The position numbers and the translations under genes are program-made. From Cristatella mucedo (Eukaryota; Bryozoa; Phylactolaemata; Cristatellidae), in NCBI GenBank assembly GCA_009760855.2, contig WPIO01000018.1:4473501-4537500 (forward strand): 64,000 nucleotides of DNA, written 5' to 3'. Shown piece by piece: positions 35,540 to 62,090 of the stretch. Position 1 is the stretch's first letter. Every line of letters begins with the position of its first letter. The notes under the pieces were generated by a model. That model ran no database searches. It saw only the letters and a list, made by a program, of their open reading frames with translations, and was not told where the DNA came from.

Positions 35540-35765
35540 GTCTAGACTGAATTATTGTAGTTCTGTTTTGACTTTTGACTAGGCTACCGAAAAATCCGTC
35601 TTTTTTAGAGTTGATGATGAAAACAGCTGCACGGCTGGTTCACAGATCCCAGATGTTCCGCCAATCGTCTCTTTTACTGAACGTGTGGTGGTGGATCTTT
35701 GCTCTGTATCCACTGATCAACAGGCAGCCATCCAAGCTCTTTTAGCAAAATGCAAGCCGATTTGA
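35540..35765 (+). mobile_element. LINE-B coding-end fragment
   Basis: A fragment of the C-terminal block (the FFRVDDENSCTAGSQ frame with GTATCCACTGATCAACAGGC), parallel to the GLPVDQQIQSK region of the LINE-B copy at 55900-56200. No tail. Confidence 0.45.
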
Positions 35766-35786
35766 CAGCTTCATTTATATAGTGGC

Positions 35787-35895
35787 AATAGAGAGCCTTA
35801 GCGGCTCTTACCACCACTTGCAGTGGACAATAAAGGATCGCCCGCTACAGGACTCAAACCCCCGAGCCGGGTCGTGAGCGAATACATTGCCCCTG
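35787..35895 (-). mobile_element. SINE-1, reverse fragment
   Basis: Complement of GTGGTAAGAGCCGC, TGTCCACTGCAAGTGG and GGGTTTGAGTCCTG, the body and B-box region of SINE-1. 5' and 3' ends are degraded. Confidence 0.55.
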
Positions 35896-36649
35896 GGATA
35901 AGACCCAGGGGCAACATGCAAAAAATCATTGCGATACAGGCACTCACACAACACTGTCTGAGCAAATGTGGATACTTTCTGCTTTAGCTTTCCTTCGAAC
36001 ACACCATGAGCCCGCTAAGCCACTTTTTTTGTTGCATTCATCACAAAGTGGCTTGGCACTGGTCTCAACACTTCGACCCAGTCGAGAGACAATGATGAAA
36101 TGCTCTAGCAATAGCCGCTTGATCAACTTCACGTGAGCTAAAAAACAATGTAGCATGCTTTTGCTTTGAGAGGATAATTATGAGCAAGAAACCCGCCGAG
36201 TGCTTGATTTGCGATTTGAATAGAGCACACAATATATAGCTACACGGATGTACATACATAGAACAGCTACAACCAGAATATATAGCGTCTTAAGACGTTC
36301 TGTCTTCGCCAGCTGTTGCCCACTGAAGTATGGTGCGCCTAAGATTTGCATGCTTTTGCTGTATGACAAAAAAAGTGATTTCTCTGCCCTCACCCAATAG
36401 CTAGTCATGCGAGCTCATGCAGGCATAACACTTCCGAAAGTGGCAGTATTACGAGTTCAAGTTAATTGATACAAAAGTTAACTACTGCGGCTTTTGCCAC
36501 GGCACAGAGCTTAGATTGTTTTCACTACGAGTTTCATAGCTCCTAGTAATGCCACTCGTTCAAATCTGTCAAATAGGCATTAAAGTGAGTGACAAAAAAG
36601 ATTTTTAGCAACACATGATTCATCGCTTTTAAAAACAATAGTGATTATA

Positions 36650-37400
36650 ACAATAATAAGTAACTTGAATAACATCCTACTACAATTAAATCTCTATCCA
36701 GGCCTTACAACTCGCTGCTGGAGGAGAATCAACAACCAAGGATTGATGACACGCACGGTATCTAGCTTAGTCAAGCATGCAAAGAAGACAAGTATTGTGC
36801 TAAGGCCAACGTGCTAATTCAAACGTAAATACGCTCATGACCACCGGCGAGTTAGGCCTATCGCAAGAAACGTGCACTGAGTTAAGCACAGGTGCGAACC
36901 CAAAGGACACAGGGACAAAAAGAGAGGTTCACTGGAGCGAAAAGAAAGATGACCGGAACAGATCCGTCTGCAGCTGAGACTTACTACAAGATGAAAAGAT
37001 CCTAGCACGTTGTGACCGTAGCGGGAGAAGTGTGCCGCATTTTTAGTGCACACGAGCTGAAGGTGTGGTCGCCAAAAAGTTGTTATTTAGTGGGAGAGAC
37101 AGCGAGAGGATTAAGAAGTTAAGGAGCGAATGGTGGGAGATCACGTGACTGGATGTGCAAGGGCGTCGCATAGATTGGCTGATGAAAGCGAGCGAAACGA
37201 TCCTTAATCCAGACAGAGGATCTTGAAATCGATTCGACATTTGATTGGCTGCCGCTTATTGTCGAGCTGCCGCTGAATGTCTGCCACGTCGTACGGAGGC
37301 AGTGCGATGTGGCAGCTACGCTGTTAATGACAGACCGGCCGAGCTGCGGAATTTTGCCCCGCTTGTAGACGAATAAGGGCACAGGCCGGGGCTCTTGAAA
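36650..37400 (-). mobile_element. LINE coding-end fragment with decayed tail
   Basis: On - the frames give NVESISRSSVWIKDRF, CDALAHPVT-like and FGDHTFSSCA segments, matching the C-terminal block of the L2/CR1 LINEs. The low-coordinate end has AACAATAATAAG and a weakened 3' module. Stops throughout. Confidence 0.55.
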
Positions 37401-37809
37401 GAAGTGAGTTATAGCAATAGAGATGTCTCAAGCAAAGTGAACTAGTTTTCGCTATCCCACTCTCATTTCAACAGGCCCCAATTGTTTGCAATGTTGTTCA
37501 GCTTGTTGTTGGCCGCCTTTAGCTTACTGTTCATTTAGTAGCGACGAGTCGTTTGGATCAGCATTCCTTACCATTCCTTAGCAGATTAAGGGTAGACGTC
37601 ACTGAAGTGATGCGTGGGGCGAAGCAATTCTGAGGTCGAGTCCTTCCAACTAACGGGTAACGCTAGGTTCGCTGTCCAAAAGTTTTAGGTTGGCCCTATT
37701 TCGGTTAACCCTCAGGAAGCCGTCAGTATCCATCCAAGTGTGACTGAGGCCTATGCAGACTGCAAGACAATTGAGTCGGATGCGGAGTAAGGCCAAGAAA
37801 TGCCGGGCT

Positions 37810-37915
37810 GGTTTAGTCTAGCGGTTAAGGTGCTCCCCCCCCCCGACCAAGGTCTGACTGAGGTCGTGGGCCCCGAGGCATAAGTGAAGCGCCTGAATAG
37901 AGATTAAGTTCTCTC
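37810..37915 (+). mobile_element. SINE-2
   Basis: TTTAGTCTAGCGGTTAAGGT, a run of C then GACCAAGGTCTGACTGAGGT, CGAGGCATAAGTGAAGCGCC and TGAATAGAGATTAAGTTCTC: a tRNA-related head joined to the LINE-A-like stem-loop end. Confidence 0.8.
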
Positions 37916-37957
37916 CTCAGAGCTCCGTGCTTGGTCTCGTTCTTTTCATAACAATAA

Positions 37958-38035
37958 TAATGTACTTGATAAAGCGCCCTCAGAGAACTTAATCTCTTTC
38001 TAGGCGCTTTACATTTGCTGCAAAAGGATGATTTA
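37958..38035 (-). mobile_element. LINE-A tail
   Basis: Reverse copy of the terminal stem-loop and CTTTACATTTGCTGCAAAAG block, directly abutting other LINE sequence to its right. Confidence 0.75.
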
Positions 38036-38119
38036 TACTCCCTCTTGCCCATGTGATTGCCAAGCAAAACCTAGACCTTCACTTCCAGGCAGATGACAAC
38101 TCAGTTGCACCTTGGCTTT

Positions 38120-39090
38120 GATCCCTTCAAGCTATCCAGCACGTCGAATTCTCTCAACTCCCTTGTTGCGTCTATTGATGACATCCGCACATAAATATCA
38201 GCAACGTTTCTTAAATTGAATGTTGATAAAAAGCAACTGACTAGTTATGGGCAAACAAGCGGGATCAAGAAATTGGAAAGGTTAATGCTCACAATAGGCT
38301 CTGCCAGAATATCTCCTGTTGAATCTGCACGAAATCTAGGTGCCCTGTTTCAGTGACCTTTCATTAGACGGCCACATTAGCTCCAAAGTTAAGCCTGCCT
38401 GCTTTCAGCTACATGACATTGCTAAAACTCGTTTAAGTGATAGTGCATCTAAATTGGTCGGTGCATTTGTGACATCCCGTCTCGACTTCTGTAAGTTACT
38501 GCTTGCTGGTCTAGTGGCCCTTAGATGTAAGGTGTTTACAGTTAGTGCAAAACACTGCAACCGTGTTTGTCTGTCGTGAGCGACAGTTGCCATCTCTCGC
38601 AGACCTGCACAGGCTCCGAGTCAAGCTCATCTACTTCAAGGTTGTTACTCACTTTTAGGTCCCTTCATTCTTTGGCACCAGCCTACCTATCAGAACCAAC
38701 ACCCCCACCTGGTTAGGCATCGTACCACTCAAACTGACTCGTCGAGCTATACCTCAAATCCTTCGGAGGCAATGCATTTAGTTCGTATGGTCCCAATGAC
38801 TGAAACTCACTTCCGGCTGGATTTACGACCACCCCCCCCCCGACTTGACCACATTTAAAAAGAAGCTAAAAGCGCATCTATTTATGACAGCATTTAGTGG
38901 GTCCATGTGATTCCTCTTTTATGTGCTTATGCGTGCTGTATCTTGTTGCATGTTGCCACTAACCATATTCGCATGCTGACCCTATGCATATCTAAACATG
39001 GTATGCTTGTTGATATGCAACCTAAGTAGCAAACGTAAAGTGCCTAGAAAGAGATAGCAAGCTCTGTTAGAGTGCTGTGCAAGTATATCA
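38120..39090 (+). mobile_element. LINE-A, decayed coding end plus 3'UTR
   Basis: Broken frames follow the family order: an ISPVESARNLGALFQ-like segment, VGAFVTSRLDFCKLLLAGL (38400-38520), a NTATVFVCRERQ-like segment, then CATTTAGTTCGTATGGTCCC. The 3'UTR (GCATGCTGACCCTATGCAT) and a decayed stem-loop near 39035-39080 follow. Many stops. A small TATATA run follows at about 39090-39110. Confidence 0.75.
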
Positions 39091-39689
39091 TATATGTATA
39101 TATATATATTTTATACATATCAATATTCCGAAGCCAGTTAACGTTTCAGCCACTTAACCAGCGGTTATCAACCTGTGGGTGGCGACCCCTTTCAAAGCAT
39201 TCGCTTAAAACCATCGGAAAACATACATTTCCACAATTTGCACACACTAACTTAATGGTTGGGGTCACCACAATATGACTAAAACTGACAAGAACTGTAT
39301 TTAAGGGTCGCGGCATTAGGAAGGCTGAGAACTACTGCTCTAAACCAACATTTAAGATGGGGATTCAAACGTCGATATATTTATACTGAGCTACAACCAA
39401 ATCAACTGGGAGCACACTAGTGCTTTACTTTGCCAAGTTGTGTCCTTGAACCAGCGATTGCAAAGCTAGTGACTAACGACCCATAACTAGACAGAATGCT
39501 GGTTACCCTTCCAGATCGAAACCAGAACCGGATGCAAGACCCCAGGTATCTTCACAACTTGAGTCTATGGCAGCTTCGAGAGCACATTGGCTATGCTAGT
39601 CACAGTCCTGATCATACGTGCAGCTTTTTCAAGTCCATATGAATGAGATCGACTTTAATTTCTGCGAGACCAAGATCGCTGCATACAAG

Positions 39690-39735
39690 GACCACCTTAA
39701 ATTAAGGTCTCTTAGGGCGCTATACAAATGAATTA
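39690..39735 (+). mobile_element. SINE-2 end-module fragment
   Basis: TTAAGGTCTCTTAGGGCGCTATACAAATGAATTA only; the head is missing or degraded. Confidence 0.5.
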
Positions 39736-40038
39736 TATATGTGAGCTGCTTTTAAATTTCCAGTTTACTTAAGCATGTACAATCACACTTTACTATTAAT
39801 GGAGGCTTGAACGTGTATGCAGACTCAAGCTTAAGTCAGCAAACACTCAAAAGCAGTCACTTGTGGTTAAACGAGGCAACTGGAACTTAAGAACCCACAC
39901 AAACGTTGGCCTGAGAGCCCAGCAGTGGTCCCAAAGCACTAATTCCTCAAAGCCTTTGCTTCGGGGTTATTTGTTATCCACACATTAAGAAAGCTAGGCA
40001 CGAGTGCTCTGGCATAAAAAATCAACGGCTGATTAATA

Positions 40039-40044
40039 TTTATT
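40039..40044 (-). terminator. RPS24 polyadenylation signal
   Basis: AATAAA on the minus strand, 32 nt downstream of the RPS24 stop codon, a normal spacing for a short ribosomal-protein 3'UTR. Confidence 0.8.
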
Positions 40045-40075
40045 GACGACAACCACCACGACTATCGTGGCATGT

Positions 40076-43000
40076 TTACTTCTTGGCAGCAGCACCGACT
40101 TTAGCCTTGGCAGTGCCTCGTACTTTCATCTGCCTATTCTTGCGCTCCTTGCGCTGTTTCCTGCCGACTCTCTTGATCTCAAGGAGCCCATGCTACAAAG
40201 TAAACAGGTGTATTAATGTTAATACATTTCAATGGCTTTCAATATTAGAAAACTGTAGCTGTTTCAAAACACGACCCAAGCCAGGCTACACCTGTGCAAG
40301 CTTATCCAGTCAGCTATCAGTTCTGAGTAGATCCGACAGGATATGCTCACGGCTATCAGTTCAAATCATTGGAGCCAGGGCATTAATAATGACTTATCTT
40401 GTCACTAACAGCGACTGACAGAATATTTATTCACAGCAATAACAATAATTGCACAGTACGAGAACCTCTTTTTTAGTAACTTGGTAGATGCTGCAAAATT
40501 GAGCAATCCCATTGGTTACCAATGAATGCCTAATTATAATACCTGAAGCATACAAGTGACAATTCACACAAGTAATGAGAAAAACAGCTCTTAGCTTCTT
40601 TTAAAATACTGCAGATTTAAAGTGGAGTGGATTTAAAGTTGGAGCGAGCTGTGATTCGCAGGTCTGTGAACCCAAGACACAACTAACAATTTTATATCGG
40701 TTTGAAGCATATCTTAACTACCGGTATCAGAAGGGTACGATGCATAGCTGGGAGGCAGTGGTGCATTAATAGGCAGGTTTAAGCCCGAGAATGAAGGAAC
40801 CTATAAAGGTGGCATAACATTGAAGTCAATACGCCGCTTTATGAGGAACCAGGGCAGGCCGGCTAGAAGTGGTGATCTGGTCACTGCAACACTCATGAGA
40901 GACAAGCCGAAAGCTGCCGAGTTTTGCACAAACCGTACGAGCTACATAAGACTGGATGTCACGAATTCATCGCCTAGCTTTGCCGTGCCATACTCGTCTT
41001 AAGTAGACCTAAATTGTGCAATACAATGATTAAGTCTAATATTTGCTATGTACATTTGCCTTCTTGGTTTCTAAGCCGATGTGGTAACTCATTGAACAGT
41101 TACTGGACGTCTCCTTTCCACATTTGGGAAATACAAACGAAAGTCTACGTAATGGCTGAGCACTTGAGTTGAGATGCCAGCAACCTACTTGACTGCACTA
41201 CTCTCGGACTGGGATCTGCTGAAAAACTCTCTTCACATTGCGCACAGGGGAGGGGCATCGACGGGCAAACACGGGATCGATTGCGATCCTGGCTGGTATT
41301 ATTAACCCACGACCAATTTGTAGTCACCGAGTCGGCAGAGCGGATACTTAATGCAACTGATAGACGCACGAAAACCGATCACAGCGATCGACTGAAGCAC
41401 AACTGATTCTGATTAATGCAATTAGGACACAATACCAGTACAAGCTCATGCACACAAGATGCAAGCTGGCTGGCAAAAGAGCTGAGTATGGAGAGCAACA
41501 CTAATAAAGTAATGTAATTCCCCTTAGCCTGGGTAAACTGTGCAAGACAGAACCTTACTGCACTTATATCACAACAATGAAACTGAAAAAATCTAAATAA
41601 AAAACCGCGACTAGAAGCTTAACTTGGCTTTTTACTCCTTGAACTGACTATTAGGTCCACGAGGCAAGATACTGATTACAAGGACCGCGAAAGCATGAGC
41701 GACTCTGGTCAGACTTCTAACTAGGCTAAACAACAACTTCTCAATGCAACAACATACAAACAAACCGAATTGCAGTGCATCAAATATGCGATGTGTATGA
41801 CTAAGAATACCCATTGTTGGTCTGAATGGGCAAGTGCAATTTCATTTTGGGAGGTTTGGGGTTTTTGTCTCATAACAAAGTTCATTTTGTACTATCAAGA
41901 CATGCTTCATAAAGTGAAATACTGGCCAAGTAAACAAAAGCAGAAGCAATCGCTACACCACCTACTCAAAACGTCTCAATTATCTATAAAGCTAGCAGCA
42001 CTATTCTAAATGTGCTTTAATGAACACACCACGGCTTCCTGTCAACAACAACAATAACATACAAGCTAGGCCTTCACTCTGCAAGACTTGAGGGCGAGAT
42101 CGAGTCATCATTCAGCAAGTTCTTGGGGAAGAGGGGTTGGTTAACAGATCGCACCGACGTGCATAGCTCACATCATATGCCTGAATGTGAACCGAGCTTT
42201 TCTTGTACGACTGGGGCTGGCGTTCTCGTTGGCATACACATGGATCGAACTATTCTACACATGAAATGGGCTGAATACAATAACCGGGTCTTGATCTTAA
42301 TTTTCCTTTGCAGCAAGCACACAACATCAGGCATAATTGAGGCTACTACTATATTCTGCTGACGACACGGAGAACCAAAAGAAAGACATGAAAGCTCAAG
42401 AACCACGCGCCTGTCACATGACGGTCTGACTTTCGATGCCAGATCAGCACAGCGAGTACTGCAAGGCGTGAAACAGCCACAGCAGGCAGAGCAAAGCTGC
42501 TAGTCTCTGTAAGGCTGCCCTCGACATAAAATTCGACGAAAGCATGACAGGCGGACAGTAGATCAGCAGGAGGTGGCAGCACACACATTTTTTTCCCCCA
42601 AACCGGCCTCATAAGAAGATTTCGCCAAACAACAGGACATCTAGCGAAAGCACACACACACACACAGTGCAACCAATATAACCAAAACGAGGCACGTCGT
42701 TGCATCGCACTAGCTATCAGTGAGGCAGCATCGGCAACAAGCGGCTGCCAAGTCGACAGCGACTGCCTCCTTTGAGCCAAGCAGGCATTAAAAGCCAGGA
42801 ACCGAGTACATCCCCGATTCCTGACGCCGAGCTTGGCGCAGTGAGCACTTACCCTGGCTTGCCTGTACTTGGGCTCAAACTTCTTCGCGTCGTTCAAAGA
42901 ATCGTAAATCAGAGCGAATCCAGTGGTCTTGCCGCCTCCAAACTGCGACCGGAAGCCGAAGCAGAACACGACGTCTGGCGTGGTCTTAAAAAGACGCGCC

Positions 43001-43475
43001 AACTTCTCACGAACTTCAGTCTTCGGAATGGTAGGTTTGGTAGGATGAAGAACGTCAACAATCTGCAAAAAAGCGCGGAATCAGAGGGAGTCCAACAATC
43101 CGAACGAGTGCAACAACTACCCGCCGAAGAATATCTTGGCGAAAGCCTCAGGATACCATTTGTTTCCTATTCAGAAGGCGATTGCTGAATAGCTGGCGAG
43201 TACGCAACGTGGCTGCTCCTTCCGCCTAAAATAGCACAACAATAGTTCGCAGTCATCAAGGCGGCCAGGTACAACGCATGCACCGGCTGGGGCGCGGAAC
43301 GAACGTGGAAAGCCAAGCGTAAACCACCCAAAAGTGGCCGAGTAACGTCAACTAAGCATTCGCGTCGAGTAGCACTAAGCTTAATAGACAAAACTGCGAG
43401 AAAACCACAAGCAGATGCTTTGAGCTTAAGGATGATGGCCAGAGATTGCCGGAGCTCTACAACGACACTTACCAT
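40076..43475 (-). CDS. RPS24: 40S ribosomal protein S24 (eS24), complete
   Basis: A small-subunit ribosomal protein. Exon 1 (43473-43475) codes only the start Met before donor GTAAGT, the same arrangement as in vertebrate RPS24. Exon 2 (43157-43225) runs [13 protein letters not shown]...NRLLNRKQM. Exon 3 (42853-43062) holds [20 protein letters not shown] and [16 protein letters not shown], the family signature. Exon 4 (40076-40192) holds [20 protein letters not shown] and ends AAAKK-stop. All junctions are phase 0, and the predicted protein has 132 residues (human 133). Introns are 247 nt, 94 nt and 2.66 kb. A pyrimidine tract TCTTTTC (about 43494-43500 read on -) just before the 5'UTR looks like a 5' TOP start. 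The [10 protein letters not shown] segment differs from the usual HGL-EKKKTS-type sequence. Divergent from PARG across a short promoter. Confidence 0.97.
40193..42852 (-). other. RPS24 intron 3
   Basis: A 2.66-kb intron. Apart from a small (CA)n run near 42651-42666, no repeat family or exon is recognised. One weak C/D-snoRNA-like pattern was considered and rejected. Confidence 0.6.
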
Positions 43476-43608
43476 GGTAAGGTCAACGAAGGCTGAAAAG
43501 ACCGGAAGTTCGCGAGTCTCGCGGGACCAAGATGGCGCCGTCCAATACCGGATACCCGTATCTGCTTTTCCGGTAGAGCGGTAGCGTACTCTCTCGAGTC
43601 ATTCGGTG
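43476..43608. promoter_or_regulatory. Bidirectional promoter between RPS24 (-) and PARG (+)
   Basis: 133 bp between the two start codons. It contains an ETS-type ACCGGAAG (43501-43508), directly abutting the presumed RPS24 TOP start; a near-palindromic CGCGAGTCTCGCGGGA (43511-43526), similar to TCTCGCGAGA elements; a YY1-type AAGATGGCGCC (43529-43539); and CCAAT (43542-43546). No TATA box. The combination is typical of TATA-less housekeeping and ribosomal-protein promoters. Confidence 0.75.
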
Positions 43609-59607
<15,999 letters not shown>

Positions 59608-59615
59608 GTACGTTT

Positions 59616-59800
59616 GCTCTGCTATCCTTCCCACTTTCTCTTTGTTGCGTGAGACGAAGTCTGTTGGCTAACGAGTGCGTACCGAACGCCGCTTAGGCTG
59701 TGAGTGCGCTATACACAACTCTTCTGCGTAACACTCACATAGTCCTTTTGGCTTCGTGGAGTTAGAGATGGAGGGAGATACATTACATTACATTTGCTGT
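59616..59800 (+). mobile_element. LINE-B 3' tail
   Basis: Starts CTCTGCTATCCTTCCCACTT, continues GTGAGACGAAGTCTGTTGGC, GAACGCCGCTTAGGCTGTGA and GTGGAGTTAGAGATGGAGGG, and ends ATTACATTACATT. It begins 8-9 nt after the PARG splice donor at 59608. Confidence 0.85.
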
Positions 59801-60260
59801 ATATACGGCCTGTGTGCAGAGCAAGGGCGCATCTAATCGTGCTAAGCCAAAACCATGGCCGATCTGTGGCGATGGTGTTTCGCAATCACAGGTCACGCAG
59901 CCACGCAATTCAAGATAATTCGTATAAGTATTGCCAAAGAAAACTAAGCTGCCGAGTATGTGAGCACAGTTTACTTTGTATTGCATTCGTTTGCTGCCTG
60001 CATTCTGCAATGTGTAGGAAAATCTTCGAAGGTATCCAGGACACTGCTCAGCTGCTGGCAAATCAGGCTGGCTAATCCGGGGTAGTTGTATCATCAGCAT
60101 CATCTATGTCTCTTGGGGGGCGGTGAATGTGCAATACTAATGCTGTGGGCCGTATGCATCTGCAGCTCATTAAATGGGAATGGCCGGTCCTGGAGCTCTC
60201 ACTGCGTTGGCTCCTACGATTTACACTGAATGCTACATGTGCTACCTACCGCACGTGAAC

Positions 60261-60323
60261 ACAGTTGCCACCGCCAGCACAGTTGCCACCGCCAGCACAG
60301 TTGCCACTGCCAGCACAGTTGAC
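60261..60323. repeat. 18-bp tandem repeat
   Basis: ACAGTTGCCACCGCCAGC at 60261, 60279 and 60297 (one T change), plus a half copy. Confidence 0.97.
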
Positions 60324-60848
60324 GGTCGAAAGGAACTGCTCGTGATCAGGGCGATGCATGTGCACTTTCCACCGTTATGCAGTCACTCTCATGTTCTGTC
60401 GTTTCCAGAAATCTAATTCGAAGCTTTCTATCTTCGTGACCCACTGTTTCTATTTAGATGCAAGGTTACCGAGTTTTGCAGTTGTGTTGTGCCCTGAGGG
60501 GGCCTCGTTGGCCGGCAGCCTGAAGCCATGTGATGAGAATGGTGGGAGGTGTCAGCTCAAGCGTCGGGTGAGACTGCTTGCGAGTCAAAACTGTTCACTT
60601 GCGTTTTTTCATCTTTTCTCTAAGCCGAAATTCATCTCGGGCGTTGGGCTAGTGATGACCAGCCTCACCATGCACGAAATGACCGCTCCCATTTGCACCT
60701 AATGGCAGCGCCAGCAGCCAAGTGTTTCTGGCAGTCGGCCATTTTGCATCGAGGCTTCACGAGAGCCTCAAGGTCCGATAGGCAGTCCTGAGCAGGTGCG
60801 TTTATCTTAAAAGCCATCACGAAGACGAGTAAGGAGCTGGTACTCAGT

Positions 60849-60885
60849 TGAGCATGCCTTTGGCCTCTGGCCTAAGGCATGCTCA
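60849..60885. repeat. 17-bp-arm hairpin
   Basis: TGAGCATGCCTTTGGCC, spacer TCT, GGCCTAAGGCATGCTCA; one mismatch. Confidence 0.9.
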
Positions 60886-61469
60886 GCGGTTCGATTGCTT
60901 CTGCTCAGCAAGCCACATTGCATCTCTGTGCACTGCCACCTGCATCTCTGTGCAGCTCTGTCGTTTTTCTGTCATCAAACGTTCTGGAGCTTTATTTTCC
61001 GTAATCGTGGACATGTACAGCAAAATGTATCCAACCGAAATCAGAAATTTTTCAAAAGTCGGTTAAAACAAGCAGAGCTGAACTCGAATCTCACTTCGAT
61101 ACGTGAAGTATTAGCCGAGTTATGGAATTTTACAAGACACACACCTTTACTGGAAATGAAGCTGTGTTAAAGTCACAATAATGCACCTCAGCAAGCTTTG
61201 CGCATGTACCTCGATCTACCAAGGTTCGGCAAGTTGAGCTCTAAGTCGAATATGATGCAGATTGGTAAACTTTTTATTTGCAGGTATGTTGCTTCCGGTT
61301 TACATCCAGGTTAGACGTGGTTTGCAAAATCAATTTTTTCTTTAATTCGGAAGTCATCAGAATTTCTGATCCCATTTCTAACATATTTGTCCTTTGAATG
61401 GTATCCTAAACAAATATATGATTGTCGGACACGTTTTATGAATATTTTCTTGAAATCCCCCTAGGCATG

Positions 61470-62090
61470 TTTAACTCGATGTGACCACTTCCGACTGAGC
61501 TTCACTGGCTCCCTATCAGACATAGAATCGATTTGAAGATCCTCTCTCCACGGGTCGTACCTGTACGGCCTACAGGTCGATTCACTTGCACCAGCACCAG
61601 CCTACCTGTCCGACCGTCTCCGATGTGCTCTCGAGCCATGCCACACGTTCCTGAGCGTCTAGACGTCTCACCGTTTGTTTCACTAATCTTGTGGTGGCCT
61701 ACAGTTCGTTGATGCCGAAAGTCTATAACTTGCTTCCGGCTACTGTCACCGTTTGCATCGACCGTGCACCATTAAAGTTGTAGCTATCGATGCATCTGTT
61801 CTGCTCGGCTTCCCTGTTGCCCCAGCGAATTCGTCTCTTTTTCGTGTGTGCACGCTGGGACCTGGGCACAATGTAGTGCACGTTAAACACCGCGAGTCCT
61901 AGTACATCTGGCACCTTTCGGCTTCTTCTTAGCCTACTTCCACGTGGTTTTCTGAGCATGCTATCTCACTCGTCGTGAACTCTTTGTTATTGCTTTGTCT
62001 TGCACTGGGTTGTAAAGCGAATAGATAGGTTTGGTTCTCTTAGGATGCTACAGGAAATACATGGTTATTACTATTATTATTACAAATAGG
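61470..62090 (+). mobile_element. LINE coding-end fragment with tail
   Basis: Broken frames: a TGSLSDIESI-type segment (the HWLPIRHRID block of the family), an LAPAPAYLSDRLR segment, VYNLLPATVTVCID, then GGTTCTCTTAGGATGCTACA and an (ATT)n tail at 62063-62082. Confidence 0.65.

Noticed and set aside
42105-42190. C/D-box snoRNA-like pattern in RPS24 intron 3 (ATGATGT ... CTGA on minus)
   Set aside because: The terminal stem is only about 3 bp, box C is imperfect and the guide segment matches no rRNA site I know. Ribosomal-protein introns often host snoRNAs, so it was examined.
60180-60240. Possible next PARG exon after an acceptor-like CTGCAG near 60163
   Set aside because: The translated sequence does not match the expected segment after the KLALALPKL region, and the frame closes without a plausible donor.
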